Notes: generated by a model not told the origin, from the sequence alone. Shown: positions 34,512-45,280, numbered from the stretch's first letter. The stretch is 64,000 bases of DNA from CAVYUC01 sp963783085 (GCA_963783085.1 CAWAMJ010000007.1:62001-126000); one strand, 5' to 3'. Made by a program: numbers and translations.

Positions 34512-35108
34512 ATGAAAAAAAGAAATCTGGTTATTCTGGCTTTAGGTGCAATTTGTTTTGTTTTATGGACATCATCCTGCACAACCAGGCAAAAACAGGT
34601 TGAAGACGATGCAGCCAACCAGGTGGTTTCTCCTGAAGATTTGGTTAAACGTGGTGAATATCTGGTAACTACCATGGGTTGTAACGACTGCCACTCTCCA
34701 AAAAAAATGGGGCCAAACGGGCCTGAATTGATTCCGGAATTATTGTTATCCGGCTATCCGTCGGACCGGCCGGTTGTAAAATTCACAGAACCAATGCTTA
34801 AAGAGGGCTTTGGCATGTTTTATCCTGATCTGACTGCAGCAGCAGGCCCCTGGGGAGTTTCATTTGCAGCTAATTTAACGCCCGATCCAACCGGTATTGG
34901 CACCTGGAGCGAGGAGCAATTTAAAAAAGCGCTGACCCAGGGAAAATTCAAGGGACTGGATGGTAGCCGAATGCTGCTGCCACCGATGCCCTGGTTCAAT
35001 TTCACCAAGTTGACGGACGAAGATTCCAAAGCAATATTTGCTTATCTGAAAAGTTTGAAACCGGTTAACAATGCGGTGCCTGCCCCTATCGCACCGGAAG
35101 ACATGTAA
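34512..35108 (+). CDS. Monohaem c-type cytochrome lipoprotein
   Basis: The 198-aa protein starts with a lipoprotein signal ending TSSC (~Cys23). One haem c site, CNDCH near residues 57-61, follows GEYLVTTMG. Distal candidate ligands include the Met residues in SRMLLPPMPW near 156-163, as in class I cytochromes, followed by a closing helix (DEDSKAIFAYLKSLKP). It is likely anchored to a membrane on the periplasmic side as an electron carrier. The gene is monocistronic, ending before a strong hairpin at 35131-35174. The partner oxidoreductase is not in this window. Confidence 0.9.
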   Translation: MKKRNLVILALGAICFVLWTSSCTTRQKQVEDDAANQVVSPEDLVKRGEYLVTTMGCNDCHSPKKMGPNGPELIPELLLSGYPSDRPVVKFTEPMLKEGFGMFYPDLTAAAGPWGVSFAANLTPDPTGIGTWSEEQFKKALTQGKFKGLDGSRMLLPPMPWFNFTKLTDEDSKAIFAYLKSLKPVNNAVPAPIAPEDM

Positions 35109-35130
35109 CTGAACTTTTAAGAACAATTTT

Positions 35131-35174
35131 CGGGCACAGACTACTTTATTTTCCCCGGTGGGAGTCTGTGCCTG
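35131..35174 (+). terminator. Hairpin after the cytochrome gene
   Basis: CGGGCACAGACT (35131-35142) pairs with AGTCTGTGCCTG (35163-35174) with one G.U. There is no T-tract. Position suggests mRNA 3'-end formation. Confidence 0.6.
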
Positions 35175-35333
35175 AAAATGAAAATCACGAACGCTCTATT
35201 TTTAGAAAATGAACAATCCAACCTTTATGAAACCTTAAAAGAAATCATTGGAAAAATAATTCGTAATCAATGCTTTGCTTCTTACGGAGAATAAGAAAAC
35301 CGCTGTTTCCTGAAAGTAGATTTGGGTTTTGAG

Positions 35334-35660
35334 TTAATGTGAAACTATTTTGAGGCCGGCAATCGAGGCAATTAAAGTTGTTATGAAAAATAGTCGCCAA
35401 AATGTCGCAGGTTCTTTAAAAATCAGAATTCCGACCAATACAGTTCCAACAGCTCCAATACCTGTCCAGACTGCATAAGCTGTTCCTATTGGAAGTTCCT
35501 GAATTACTTTAACCAGAAGGAACATACTAATTGCCAGACAAATCAAAAATCCTATATACCAATAAGCTGCTTCAATTCCTGTAGCATCTTTTGCTTTTCC
35601 AAGGCAAGTTGCAAAGGCGGCTTCAAATAATCCGGCTATAATTAACAATATCCAATTCAT
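35334..35660 (-). CDS. SMR family transporter, SugE/Gdx-like
   Basis: This 108-aa protein has four membrane helices. The first has the active-site Glu in LIIAGLFEAAFATCLGK, and the third carries GTAYAVWTGIGAVGTVLVGI, the SMR signature. AGLFE plus the WTGIGAVG block resembles SugE/Gdx guanidinium exporters more than EmrE-type drug pumps, but subtype assignment by eye is tentative. Works as an antiparallel dimer using proton exchange. No riboswitch-like fold was recognised upstream. Confidence 0.9.
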   Translation of the reverse strand: MNWILLIIAGLFEAAFATCLGKAKDATGIEAAYWYIGFLICLAISMFLLVKVIQELPIGTAYAVWTGIGAVGTVLVGILIFKEPATFWRLFFITTLIASIAGLKIVSH

Positions 35661-35989
35661 TCGTAACTAATTCTTTTTGGTTAATAACTAATTTCTCCGT
35701 TTAACACTGGTTTCGCGTTGCTGCCAGCGGCTGATGGTTGAACAGGTGAAAATCCCGTTGCCTGTCCGGCAGTCAGCTTATTTCCCCGAAAATAGAAATT
35801 GTTGGCGATATGTGCCGATTTTGCTGCTTTTAATTTTTTAAACAAATTTGTCAGGAGTAGGAAATCATACCTGGAGATGGCCAGCAAATGTCCGTCGCTT
35901 AAAAGCGGCGGCAAAGGATACCGCGTTGAATTGATATCCTGTCCTCGGGCCTGTCAGCATCCGTTTCATTTCAAATTACAGATTCCATT
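35661..35989. other. Intergenic, degenerate repeat remnants
   Basis: No supportable gene. At about 35888-35930 there is CCGTCGCTTAAAAGCGGCGGC followed by AAAGGATA, resembling the end of the 131-bp palindromic element in the 15-17 kb array. A minus-strand frame here (35681-35914) shows no features of a protein. Confidence 0.45.
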
Positions 35990-38533
35990 CGATTCTAACT
36001 GTTATGATATGGATGGAATCCCGGGAGGCGCAAAACCAGCGGGACTTTCATATGCTTAACCCCCGGTTTTAACCGGGGGAAAATGAACCAGGCGAACCCG
36101 ACGGCGCAACTGTTTGGTTCAAAAATGCGTTGGCGATCTATGCGCCATGTTATTCAGGTGTTGGCCGGAAATTCAAATTTGAAATGGTTTTCGCAAAATT
36201 ATTCAACAAGAAATACCAACAATCATTTGCTCCCGACGTGTCAAAGTTATGGATTCCATCCGATCCCAACTGTGATGATACGGATGAAATCCCGGGGACC
36301 AAATTACGGATTCCATCCGACCCCAACTATGAAGATACGGATGGAATCCCGGGAGGCGTAAAACGGCTGGGTCTTTCATATGCTTAACCCCCGGTTTTAA
36401 CCGGGGGAAAATGAACCAGGCGAACCCGACGGCGCAACTGTTTGGTTCAAAAATGCGCCGGCAATCTATGCGCCGTTAAAATCAGGTATTGGTTGGAAAT
36501 TCAAATTTGAAATGGTTTTCGCAAAATTATTCAACAAGAAATACCAACAATCATTTGCTCCCGACGTGTCAAAATTACGGATTCCATCCGATCCCAACTG
36601 TGATGATACGGATGGAATCCCGGGGACCAAATTACGGATTCCATCCGATCCCAACTATGAAGATACGGATGGAATCCCGGGAAGCGCAAAACGAGTGGGA
36701 CTTTCATATGCTTAACCCCCGGTTTTAACCGGGGGAAAATGAACCAGGCGAACCCAACGGCGCAACTGTTTGGTTCAAAAATGCGCCGGCAATCTATGCG
36801 CCGTGAAAATCAGGTGTTGGTTGGAAATTCAAATTTGAAATGGTTTTCAGCAAAATTATTCAACAAGAAATACCAACATTCATTTGCTCCCGACGTGTCA
36901 AAGTTACGGATTCCATCCGATCTCACTGTGAGATACGGATGGAATCCCGGACAAATTACGGATTCCATCCGATCTCAACTGTGATGATACGGATGGAATC
37001 CCGGGGACCAATTACGGATTCCATCCGACCCCAACTATGAAGATACGGATGGAATCCCGGGAAGCGCAAAACAGTGGGACTTTCATATGCTTAACCCCCG
37101 GTTTTAACCGGGGGAAAATGAACCAGGCGAACCCGACGGCGCAACTGTTTGGTTCAAAAATGCGCCGGCAATCTATGCGCCGTTAAAATCAGGTATTGGT
37201 TGGAAATTCAAATTTGAAATGGTTTTCGCAAAATTATTCAACAAGAAATACCAACAATCATTTGCTCCCGACATGTCAAAATTACGGATTCCATCCGATC
37301 CCAACTGTGATGATACGGATGGAATCCCGGGGACCAAATTACGGATTCCATCCGATCCCAACTGTGAAGATACGGATGGAATCCCGGGAAGCGCAAAACC
37401 AGTGGGACTTTCATATGCTTAACCCCCGGTTTTAACCGGGGGAAAATGAACCAGGCGAACCCGACGGCGCAACTGTTTGGTTCAAAAATGCGCCGGCAAT
37501 CTATGCGCCGTGAAAATCAGGTGTTGGTTGGAAATTCAAATTTGAAATGGTTTTCGCAAAATTATTCAACAAGAAATACCAACATTCATTTGCTCCCGAC
37601 ATGTCAAAATTATGGATTCCATCCGATCCCAACTGTGATGATACGGATGGAATCCCGGGAGGCGTAAAATCAGTGGGACTTTCATATGCTTAACCCCCGG
37701 TTTTAACCGGGGGAAAATGAACCAGGCGAACCCAACGGCGCAACTGTTTGGTTCAAAAATACCCGGCAATCTATGCGCCGTGAAAATCAGGTGTTGTTTG
37801 GAAATTCAAATTTGAAATGGTTTTCCGCAAAATTATTCAACAAGAAATACCAACAATTCATTTGCTTCCGACGTGTCAAAGTTATGGATTCCATCCGATC
37901 TCAACTGTTATGATACGGATGGAATCCCGGGAGGCGCAGAACGAGTGGGGTTTTCATATGCTTAACCCCCGGTTTTAACCGGGGGAAAATGAACCAGGCG
38001 AACCCGACGGCGCAACTGTTTGGTTCAAAAATGCGCCGGCAATCTATGCGCCGTCAAAATCAGGTGTTGGTTGGAAATTCAAATTTGAAATGGTTTTCAG
38101 CAAAATTATTCAACAAGAAATACCAACAATTCATTTGCTCCCGACGTGTCAAAGTTATGGATTCCATCCGATCTCAACTGTGATGATACGGATGGAATCC
38201 CGGGGACCAAATTATGGATTCCATCCGATCTCAACTGTGATGATACGGATGGAATCCCGGGAAGCGCAAAATCAGTGGGACTTTCATATGCTTAACCCCC
38301 GGTTTTAACCGGGGGAAAATGAACCAGGCGAACCCAACGGCGCAACTGTTTGGTTCAAAAATGCACCGGCAATCTATGCGCCATGAAAATCAGGTATTGG
38401 TTGGAAATTCAAATTTGAAATGGTTTTTAGCAAAATTATTCAACAAGAAATACCAACATTCATTTGCTCCCGACATGTCAAAATTACGGATTCCATCCGA
38501 TCTCAACTGTGAAGATACGGATGGAATCCCTGG
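35990..38533. repeat. 2.5-kb array of eight ~270-380-bp hairpin-rich tandem units
   Basis: Each unit contains a perfect hairpin CCCCCGGTTTTAACCGGGGG; copies start at 36060, 36388, 36716, 37095, 37423, 37694, 37966 and 38296 (intervals 328, 328, 379, 328, 271, 272, 330). After it come GAACCAGGCGAACC...TGGTTC, a short palindrome TTCAAATTTGAA, then one to three copies of a 14-bp-stem hairpin (GGATTCCATCCG ... CGGATGGAATCC). The inner hairpin number per full unit goes 2, 2, 3, 2, 1, 1, 2, with degenerate single copies at the two ends. Several frames are open on both strands because of the repeat period. I do not regard them as genes. Confidence 0.92.
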
Positions 38534-38805
38534 GACATCATTCTGTCCATATTTTACGCGGTATGTTTTAAAGCATAATTTATTTCAGGCGAAAACCTGT
38601 ACCTTTTTTTCACCATTTTATCTTCTTGTTGGAACTAAACATTTAACGGTATGGACTTTACAAAAAGTTGGCAGAAATCCCGCTCTTTTTGCCGCAGCCT
38701 TTGTTTCGTCCGGTTGCTTGTTAAAAGAAAATAACAAACTGAAATTCGAAAAACAAAGGAAATTAAACATTCGGGACTAATATTAATATTTAAAAAATCA
38801 GGTTT
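38534..38805 (+). promoter_or_regulatory. Leader region of the SusC-SusD-sulfatase operon
   Basis: 272 bases between the end of the repeat array and SusC. It holds no gene and is the only unique DNA upstream of the operon, so the promoter should be here. I did not find a clean TTTG/TAnnTTTG pair. Confidence 0.35.
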
Positions 38806-41800
38806 ATGAAAAACAAACGGTTAGCAGATTCCCATGATCCGGGAATCTTTAAAAGTTGGGGAAGAATATTGTATGTCACCATTTTTCTGATAGCAGGTTT
38901 CAGTTGGTCAGTGAATGCAAACGATTACACATCGCAAACCGCTAGTCAAGATGCTTTTTCACAACAACAGCAAAAAAGTGTTACGGGTATGGTTACCGAT
39001 AATTCGGGAAACCCGCTACCCGGTGTTTCCGTAGTGGTTAAAGGAACAACAATTGGAACGGTCACCAACGAAGAAGGACGTTTTCAGCTACAGATCCCTT
39101 TTGATGCTGAAACGCTGCAGTTTTCATTTGTAGGCATGAAAATGCAGGATGTGCCGGTGGGAAACAAAACAACCTTCGATGTGGCGATGCAAGCAGAAAC
39201 CATCGGTTTGGAGGAAGTTGTTGCAGTTGGCTACGGTACGATGAGGAAGAGCGATCTAACCGGATCGGTAGCGTCTGTAACTTCAGAAGAATTCGTAAAA
39301 GGTGTAAATACGAATGCCCTGCAGTTGCTCTCCGGGAAAGTTTCCGGTGTGAATATTAACCAGGTGAATTCCGAGCCGGGCGGAGCGCTGACAATCAGAG
39401 TCAGGGGCGCAGGCTCCATTAATAGCAGCAACAGCGTGCTCATTGTTGTTGACGGGTTGCCCGGTGTGAACCCACAGGATTTGAACCCGCAGGATATTGA
39501 AAGTATCGAAATTCTGAAAGACGCGTCGGCAGCCGCCATTTACGGGACCAGGGCAGCAAACGGGGTTGTGCTTATTACCACTAAAAAAGGTACCGAAGGT
39601 GTTCCGCAGGTTTCGTATAATACATATTGGGCATATCAAACTCCGGCGAGTAAAATTGATGTGCTGGACGCCACGCAATACATGCAAATGATTAACGACA
39701 TCAGCAAAGATTCCGGCAAACCGGTGCCTTACACGGATGCGGAAGTTGCAGCCGCCGGAAAAGGTACCGACTGGCAGGATGAATTGATGCGAAATGCCTG
39801 GGCCAACAATCATCAGATTTCGGTAAACGGGGGCAGTAAAACATCGAGTTATTACGCCTCTTTGGGTTACCTCGATCAGGACGGAATTATGGTGAGTTCG
39901 GGATTTAAAAAATACAATGTGTTGGTAAATCTTGAAACTAATCCGAGCGACAAGTTCAAGTTGGGCATAAATATGAATGCCAATTTGAATTTAAAAGATA
40001 AAATTGCAAACGAAAGCAATGCCGGGAACGAAAATGCAGATCCGCTGAATGCTGCGATCATGTTCGATCCGCGGCTGAGCCCGGTAAAAAACGAAAACGG
40101 TGAGTATGAAATTAACCCGAGCATCGCGCTCGATAACCCGGTGGCTCTGGCTTACGGTTATGATTACCGCGAAGAAAGCAGCCGCATGTACGGGACAACG
40201 TTTGGCGAATACAACATCGCCGAAGGGTTGAAAGCTACGATGAAACTCGGCGCCGATATCAGCAACATCAGGAGCGACGAATACACCGACCGCACTACCC
40301 AGCGGGGAAAAGCAAACGGCGGAATCGGTAATATCGAGAGTTGGATTCAGAAATACTGGCTGACGGAAGTCCTGTTAAATTACGAACGCACTTTCGATGT
40401 TCATCATGTGTCAGTTATGGCAGGTTCCACCTGGGAAAAGTTCGATAATTTGTACCAGCGATCCTATGCCCGCGGTTTTCTTTCGGATGTTACCAACACG
40501 AATTTATTGCAAAGTGGCAACGCTGCTACCAACCTGGTGAATTCTTCCAAAAATGTGCATACGCTCCAATCGTTAATCGGAAGGTTGAATTATACCTATG
40601 CGAATAAATATTTGCTGACCGCTACCATCAGACGCGACGGTACTTCGCGTTTTTCAGAGGAAAAGAAATTCGCTGTATTTCCATCGGTGGCAGTGGGCTG
40701 GCGGCTTTCCGAAGAACCTTTTATTAATAACATTTCTGCGATCAGTAATTTAAAATTTCGTTTCGGGTACGGTCAAATGGGGAATGAAGGAATTGGCAAT
40801 TTCGAAACCATTTCAACATTTGTTGCCGGTGGAAATACGGTTTTGGGAGGAGTGGAACAAAGCGGCGCCCAGCCGGCGCGGATCCCCAATCCTGAATTAA
40901 CCTGGGAAACAACCGAAGAGTTTAACTACGGTCTCGATTTTGGTTTATTCGATAACCGGATTTCCGGCAGTGTTGAATATTACGTAAAAAATTCCATCGA
41001 CCAGTTGTTCAATAAACCTGTTCCCATGTCTACGGGCTTCTCGAGCGTTCGAACCAATTTTGGAACTGTGCGTAATTCAGGATTCGATGTCTCGCTGGTA
41101 ACGCGCAATTTTACCGGAAATTTTGAATGGACGACCAACCTCACGTTTTCAACCTTAAAAAATGAAGTGGTGGAATTGCCGCCGTATGTGGGCGATATTA
41201 TTACCGGCGGAATTGTGGCCAACATTCCAGGATTTGCACTGGTACGCGAAGGTTTTCCCATGCGGGCTTTTTATGGTTACCAGGTAACGGGAATTTTTCA
41301 GGAAAACGACGACATCGCCAATTCGCCCCAACCCAATGCCAAACCGGGCGAGCCTGTTTTCTTCGATGCCGACAAAAATGGGAAAATCGATGCCGCCGAC
41401 CGGATAATTCTTGGAAACCCGTTTCCTGATTTCAGTTTTAGCTTAAACAATTCATTTTCCTATAAAAATTTCAACCTCGAAATTTATTTGCTCGGCGTTC
41501 AGGGATTGGAGACGTTTAACGCGAATGTTTTGGAATCGATGTTCCCGATTAATTTCGACCGAAACATTATGACGAAACACTACGTGGGAAGGTGGACTCC
41601 CGATAATCCGAATGCGGAATTCCCGTCGGGCGTAAACTCGCCGGTCTATTTCGGGGGCGGCAAAATGATAAATAATTATACCATTCAGGATGCCTCGTAT
41701 TTGCGTGTGAAGAATGTTACGCTGAGCTACGTTTTTCCTGTGGAGCGGTTGAAATTGTTCGAAACGTTGCAGGTTTCATTATCCGCTGAAAATCTGCTCA

Positions 41801-41931
41801 CATTCACCAAATTCGATGGTTTTGATCCGGAAGCCAATCAAACCAGCGACGGAACCTCGGTGGAAAAGAGCAGTTATAATAATTATCCGGTTGCCAGAAT
41901 TTACCGCCTCGGTGTAAATATTAATTTCTAA
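38806..41931 (+). CDS. SusC-like TonB-dependent receptor
   Basis: The 1041-aa outer-membrane protein has an N-terminal signal segment (core ILYVTIFLIAGFSWSVNA), a carboxypeptidase D-like regulatory domain at ~57-135 (VTGMVTDNSGNPLPGVSVVV), a TonB-box-like EEVVAVGYGT, and a plug (GALTIRVRGAGSINSSNSVL and ESIEILKDASAAAIYGTRAA). A 22-strand barrel ending RIYRLGVNINF follows. It imports oligosaccharides bound with its SusD partner, encoded 11 bases downstream. It lacks an STN domain, so unlike the second SusC in this window it should not signal to an ECF sigma/FecR pair. The substrate may be a sulfated glycan because a sulfatase follows. Confidence 0.96.
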   Translation: MKNKRLADSHDPGIFKSWGRILYVTIFLIAGFSWSVNANDYTSQTASQDAFSQQQQKSVTGMVTDNSGNPLPGVSVVVKGTTIGTVTNEEGRFQLQIPFDAETLQFSFVGMKMQDVPVGNKTTFDVAMQAETIGLEEVVAVGYGTMRKSDLTGSVASVTSEEFVKGVNTNALQLLSGKVSGVNINQVNSEPGGALTIRVRGAGSINSSNSVLIVVDGLPGVNPQDLNPQDIESIEILKDASAAAIYGTRAANGVVLITTKKGTEGVPQVSYNTYWAYQTPASKIDVLDATQYMQMINDISKDSGKPVPYTDAEVAAAGKGTDWQDELMRNAWANNHQISVNGGSKTSSYYASLGYLDQDGIMVSSGFKKYNVLVNLETNPSDKFKLGINMNANLNLKDKIANESNAGNENADPLNAAIMFDPRLSPVKNENGEYEINPSIALDNPVALAYGYDYREESSRMYGTTFGEYNIAEGLKATMKLGADISNIRSDEYTDRTTQRGKANGGIGNIESWIQKYWLTEVLLNYERTFDVHHVSVMAGSTWEKFDNLYQRSYARGFLSDVTNTNLLQSGNAATNLVNSSKNVHTLQSLIGRLNYTYANKYLLTATIRRDGTSRFSEEKKFAVFPSVAVGWRLSEEPFINNISAISNLKFRFGYGQMGNEGIGNFETISTFVAGGNTVLGGVEQSGAQPARIPNPELTWETTEEFNYGLDFGLFDNRISGSVEYYVKNSIDQLFNKPVPMSTGFSSVRTNFGTVRNSGFDVSLVTRNFTGNFEWTTNLTFSTLKNEVVELPPYVGDIITGGIVANIPGFALVREGFPMRAFYGYQVTGIFQENDDIANSPQPNAKPGEPVFFDADKNGKIDAADRIILGNPFPDFSFSLNNSFSYKNFNLEIYLLGVQGLETFNANVLESMFPINFDRNIMTKHYVGRWTPDNPNAEFPSGVNSPVYFGGGKMINNYTIQDASYLRVKNVTLSYVFPVERLKLFETLQVSLSAENLLTFTKFDGFDPEANQTSDGTSVEKSSYNNYPVARIYRLGVNINF

Positions 41932-41942
41932 AATTTAATGTG

Positions 41943-43394
41943 ATGAAAAAGAATCCAATAAATATAAAAATATTTCTGGTCGTGATTTTTTTGTTTCAGA
42001 TTTCGTGCAAAGATTTCCTGAAAGAAGAAGTTTATACCCAGTACGATCCGGCCAGTTATCTGCAAACCGAAGAAGGGATAAACAGCGTCTTGGTTTCGTC
42101 GTACAGCAATATGCATGTAACAAATTCTATGCGCGACCGGATGTACACGTTGAACGAATTTCCGGGCGATATCATGTGGGAATGGGGCGGCAGTTTCGAA
42201 GCTACCGCGGTGATATTTATGTCGTACAACTGGGACTCGCAATCCACCATGTTTTCAAATCCGTGGCAGCAATATTACCAAAGTATCCGCAATGCGAATT
42301 CATTACTCGACAACATCGACAACGTTACGACCATTTCGGCTGAGAAAGTCGAACAATATAAAGCGGAAGCCCGTTTTATTCGCGCTGCCGATTATTATTT
42401 TCTGTGGGAATATTTTGGAACAGTGCCGTTGATTACTACCGCCACCGAGTTGAATTTTGAACCGTCGCGGGCGACGGAACAGGAATTTGATAATTTCCTT
42501 ACCACTGAACTTCAGGCTGCCGCGGCCGATTTGCCTGTGTCACAAGCCATCTGGGGAAAAGCGACCAAAGGCGCTGCCCTTGCGTTGCTGGGCAGGTACT
42601 ACCTGAACACCAAACAGTGGCAACAGGCGGCAGATGCCAACAAACAGGTGATGGATTTGAATGTCTACAAATTATACGAAGGGGACATTGTAGATATGTT
42701 TGCCGTTCAAAACGAAGTAAATGACGAAGTGATTTTAACCAGTCCGTCACTGACTTCGCTGCACGGAAATGTTTACATGGCGCATGCATTTCCACCCAAT
42801 TATCCGGTTCAAAGCAACTGGATCAATTATGGGGCGCAGTTTTGTGTATACAAAGATTGGGTTCAAACATACAATCCGGATGATAAACGCCTGGGTTGGA
42901 TGCTGTTCGAATATACCGATGTGAAAGGCGTTCACCACGATTTATTGGATCCCTCTGATCCCGGAAAGGCTGTTCGGTGTTTTAAATATGTTCCGGATCC
43001 CGATGGTGTATCCGCCAGTCACGGCAACGACGTGCCAATGATTCGTTATGCTGAGGTACTATTAAACCGTTCGGAAGCGTTGAATGAACTGAACGGGTCT
43101 AATCAGGAATCGATAGATTTATTGAACATGGTTCGCGAAAGGGCGGGTGTGCCCACTTACAATGTTTCCGATTTTGCGTCGAAAGAAGCCTTGCGCGATG
43201 CTTTGCTGGATGAACGGGGTTGGGAGTTTGTGGCAGAAGGATTGCGCCGGATGGATTTGGTACGCCAGGGGAAATTAATTTCCAGAGCTTTGGCTCGTGG
43301 CGCTACCAGCGCAAAAGATTACATGACGCTGTTTCCGCTACCGTTGAATGAGATAAAAGCAAATCCGAACCTGGAACAAAATCCGGGCTATTAA
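41943..43394 (+). CDS. SusD/RagB-like glycan-binding lipoprotein
   Basis: The ATG at 41943 is chosen over a GTG one codon earlier. 483 aa, lipoprotein signal ending FQISC (Cys22). TPR-like helices, including YKAEARFIRAADYYFLWEYFG and ALALLGRYYLNTKQWQQAAD, and the C-terminal SusD half with MIRYAEVLLNRSEALNEL, DERGWEFVAEGLRRMDLVR and LPLNEIKANPNLEQNPGY are standard for SusD. It sits on the outer face of the outer membrane as the lid of the SusC at 38806. Confidence 0.96.
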   Translation: MKKNPINIKIFLVVIFLFQISCKDFLKEEVYTQYDPASYLQTEEGINSVLVSSYSNMHVTNSMRDRMYTLNEFPGDIMWEWGGSFEATAVIFMSYNWDSQSTMFSNPWQQYYQSIRNANSLLDNIDNVTTISAEKVEQYKAEARFIRAADYYFLWEYFGTVPLITTATELNFEPSRATEQEFDNFLTTELQAAAADLPVSQAIWGKATKGAALALLGRYYLNTKQWQQAADANKQVMDLNVYKLYEGDIVDMFAVQNEVNDEVILTSPSLTSLHGNVYMAHAFPPNYPVQSNWINYGAQFCVYKDWVQTYNPDDKRLGWMLFEYTDVKGVHHDLLDPSDPGKAVRCFKYVPDPDGVSASHGNDVPMIRYAEVLLNRSEALNELNGSNQESIDLLNMVRERAGVPTYNVSDFASKEALRDALLDERGWEFVAEGLRRMDLVRQGKLISRALARGATSAKDYMTLFPLPLNEIKANPNLEQNPGY

Positions 43395-43427
43395 GTCAGC
43401 ATCATTATAGGTGAACGGCATCAGACT

Positions 43428-43468
43428 TCCCCGCCTGCCAGTCCCGCTTTGCGGAAGACAGGCGGGGA
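43428..43468. repeat. Long hairpin repeat in the SusD-sulfatase gap
   Basis: TCCCCGCCTG (43428-43437) pairs with CAGGCGGGGA (43459-43468), with a further GC-rich inner part (CCCGC/GCGG). I recall similar palindromes being scattered in Bacteroidota intergenic DNA. It may cap the SusCD transcript or attenuate the sulfatase. Confidence 0.65.
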
Positions 43469-43568
43469 TTAACCAATCTGACCTCGCCTTGCGTGCAGCC
43501 GAAGAATATTTGTTTTGTGGATTTTCTGCATTTAATGATTTTATTTGCTGATATGTAAAAGTTTAAAT

Positions 43569-44978
43569 ATGAGAAAATTGATTTTAGCATTTTTGATTGT
43601 CGCTGATGCATTCGGCGCGTCGGTTTACGCCCAAAAAACAGGAAGTGCAAAACCGAATGTTATCATCTTACTGGTCGACGATTTGGGCTGGCGCGATGTG
43701 GGATATATGGGAAGCAAATTTTATGAAACTCCCAATATCGATAAACTTTCTGCCCAGGGTATGACGTTTACCAATGCTTACGCAGCCTGCGCGGTTTGTT
43801 CCCCAACCAGGGCCTCGATACAAACCGGCAGATATCCGGCACGAATTGGCGTTACCGACTGGATTCGCGCCCGCTTTCAGGTGCCGGGTGGAGAAGTTGA
43901 AACGCCGCCGCCATATCAGGAAAATGATGGCCGGCTGCTTCGAACCCCTTCGAACCCATACTGGATGGACCTGGATGAAGTTACCTTGGGCGAATTGTTT
44001 AAAAAAGCCGGATATTTTACCTGCCATATCGGAAAATGGCACCTGGGACCGGATGCATATTATCCTGAAAAACAAGGGTATGATGTAAACATTGCCGGTT
44101 GCGATATGGGACAGCCAGTCAATTATTTCGATCCGTATGCCAACGAAAAAGGTGTTCATTTTCCCACACTGGAACCACGAAAAGAGGGCGAATACCTGGT
44201 TGACCGGCTGGCCGATGAACTCGTTCATGTGATTGATAATCATAAAAATGAGCCGTTTTTTATCAACATGTGCTATTATGCCGTGCATACCCCGCTGATG
44301 GCAAAACCGGAAATGATTAATAAATACGAAGCCAAAAACAAAGTTGACGAGCAAACGAATGCAGTTTACGCTGCCATGGTTGAAAGTGTTGATCGCGCAG
44401 TGGCTAAGTTGCTTGGTGAACTGAAACGTAACAACCTGCTCGACAATACGCTTATTTTGTTTTTCTCCGATAATGGCGGCTTGCTTGGCTCAACCAGTAA
44501 TAAACCCTTGCGTTCAGGGAAAGGTTATCCGTATGAAGGTGGAATCCGTGAACCTATGTTTATTGTTTGGAACGGCCATATTCAACCCGGTACATCCTGC
44601 GATCTTCCGGTTTCCAGTGTCGACATCCTTCCGACGCTTTGTTCAGTTGTTGGTATGCCGCTTCCCGAACGCACCATCGACGGACGCGATATCAGTCCTG
44701 CCTTAAAAGGCGAAGAAATGAAAACTGTTCCGCTGTTTTGGCATTTCCCGCATTACCGCGGAAAAGATGTGGTTCCGTACAGTATTGTGCGCGATGGCGA
44801 CTGGAAATTGATTAAGCGATATGAAGGAAACGAATTTGAACTGTTCAATCTTAAAAATGATTTAAGTGAAGAGCATGAAGTTTCCTCCTCAAATCCCGAA
44901 AAAGTAAAAGAACTCAATGCCGAACTCGAAGAATGGTTGAAAGACACCGGAGCGAAATTGCCGGAGAAAAAAAGATAA
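43569..44978 (+). CDS. Family S1 formylglycine-dependent sulfatase
   Basis: The ATG at 43569 gives a signal peptide (MRKLILAFLIVADAFGASVYAQ); 469 aa. The maturation motif CSPTRASIQTG places the formylglycine-forming residue at Cys77. Metal ligands are visible as DD in LLVDDLGW (37-38) and DN in FSDNGG, with IGKWHLG in between. It is a Cys-type sulfatase that needs an anSME or FGE enzyme encoded elsewhere. Directly downstream of SusC/SusD, it probably desulfates the glycan imported by that pair. The S1 subfamily cannot be set by eye. Confidence 0.94.
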   Translation: MRKLILAFLIVADAFGASVYAQKTGSAKPNVIILLVDDLGWRDVGYMGSKFYETPNIDKLSAQGMTFTNAYAACAVCSPTRASIQTGRYPARIGVTDWIRARFQVPGGEVETPPPYQENDGRLLRTPSNPYWMDLDEVTLGELFKKAGYFTCHIGKWHLGPDAYYPEKQGYDVNIAGCDMGQPVNYFDPYANEKGVHFPTLEPRKEGEYLVDRLADELVHVIDNHKNEPFFINMCYYAVHTPLMAKPEMINKYEAKNKVDEQTNAVYAAMVESVDRAVAKLLGELKRNNLLDNTLILFFSDNGGLLGSTSNKPLRSGKGYPYEGGIREPMFIVWNGHIQPGTSCDLPVSSVDILPTLCSVVGMPLPERTIDGRDISPALKGEEMKTVPLFWHFPHYRGKDVVPYSIVRDGDWKLIKRYEGNEFELFNLKNDLSEEHEVSSSNPEKVKELNAELEEWLKDTGAKLPEKKR

Positions 44979-45205
44979 TTAGTAAACTGAATTTGTCATC
45001 GGCACCCGCAGGGAGAAACCTGTTGTTCAGGTCACGAGGTGTTCCGGGGTGCGGGTTTCGGGTTTCAGGTTTCAGGTTTCAGGTTTATGTAAGAATAGGG
45101 ATAGTTTGTTTACTGTGACTGAGACTGAATGGTCTACGTGTTTCGGTTTCATGTTTAAATGAGTCTGCTCCGAAAAGTCTGAGTTCATTAATTTTCAACT
45201 TCTTT

Positions 45206-45280
45206 ACCCCTGACCCCTAAAGGGGAACTTGCTGAAAATCAATGAACTCTTCAAAGTCCCCTTGAGGGGATTTAGGGGTT
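45206..45280. repeat. Twin-hairpin CCCCT/AGGGG element, third copy
   Basis: ACCCCTGACCCCTAAAGGGG on the left and GTCCCCTTGAGGGGATTTAG plus GGG on the right form two hairpins with complementary outer arms. Same layout as at 9903-9967 and 23936-23997. Confidence 0.7.

Noticed and set aside
36083..38530. Family of small repeated proteins (frames starting ATGAACCAGGCGAAC in each unit)
   Set aside because: Open frames occur in several phases and on both strands because the repeat is a hairpin-rich tandem unit. There is no codon bias, start context or known motif.
35990..38533. Possible CRISPR array
   Set aside because: The repeated blocks are themselves palindromic tandem units of 270-380 bp with near-identical content throughout. 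There are no unique spacers of constant size and no cas genes.
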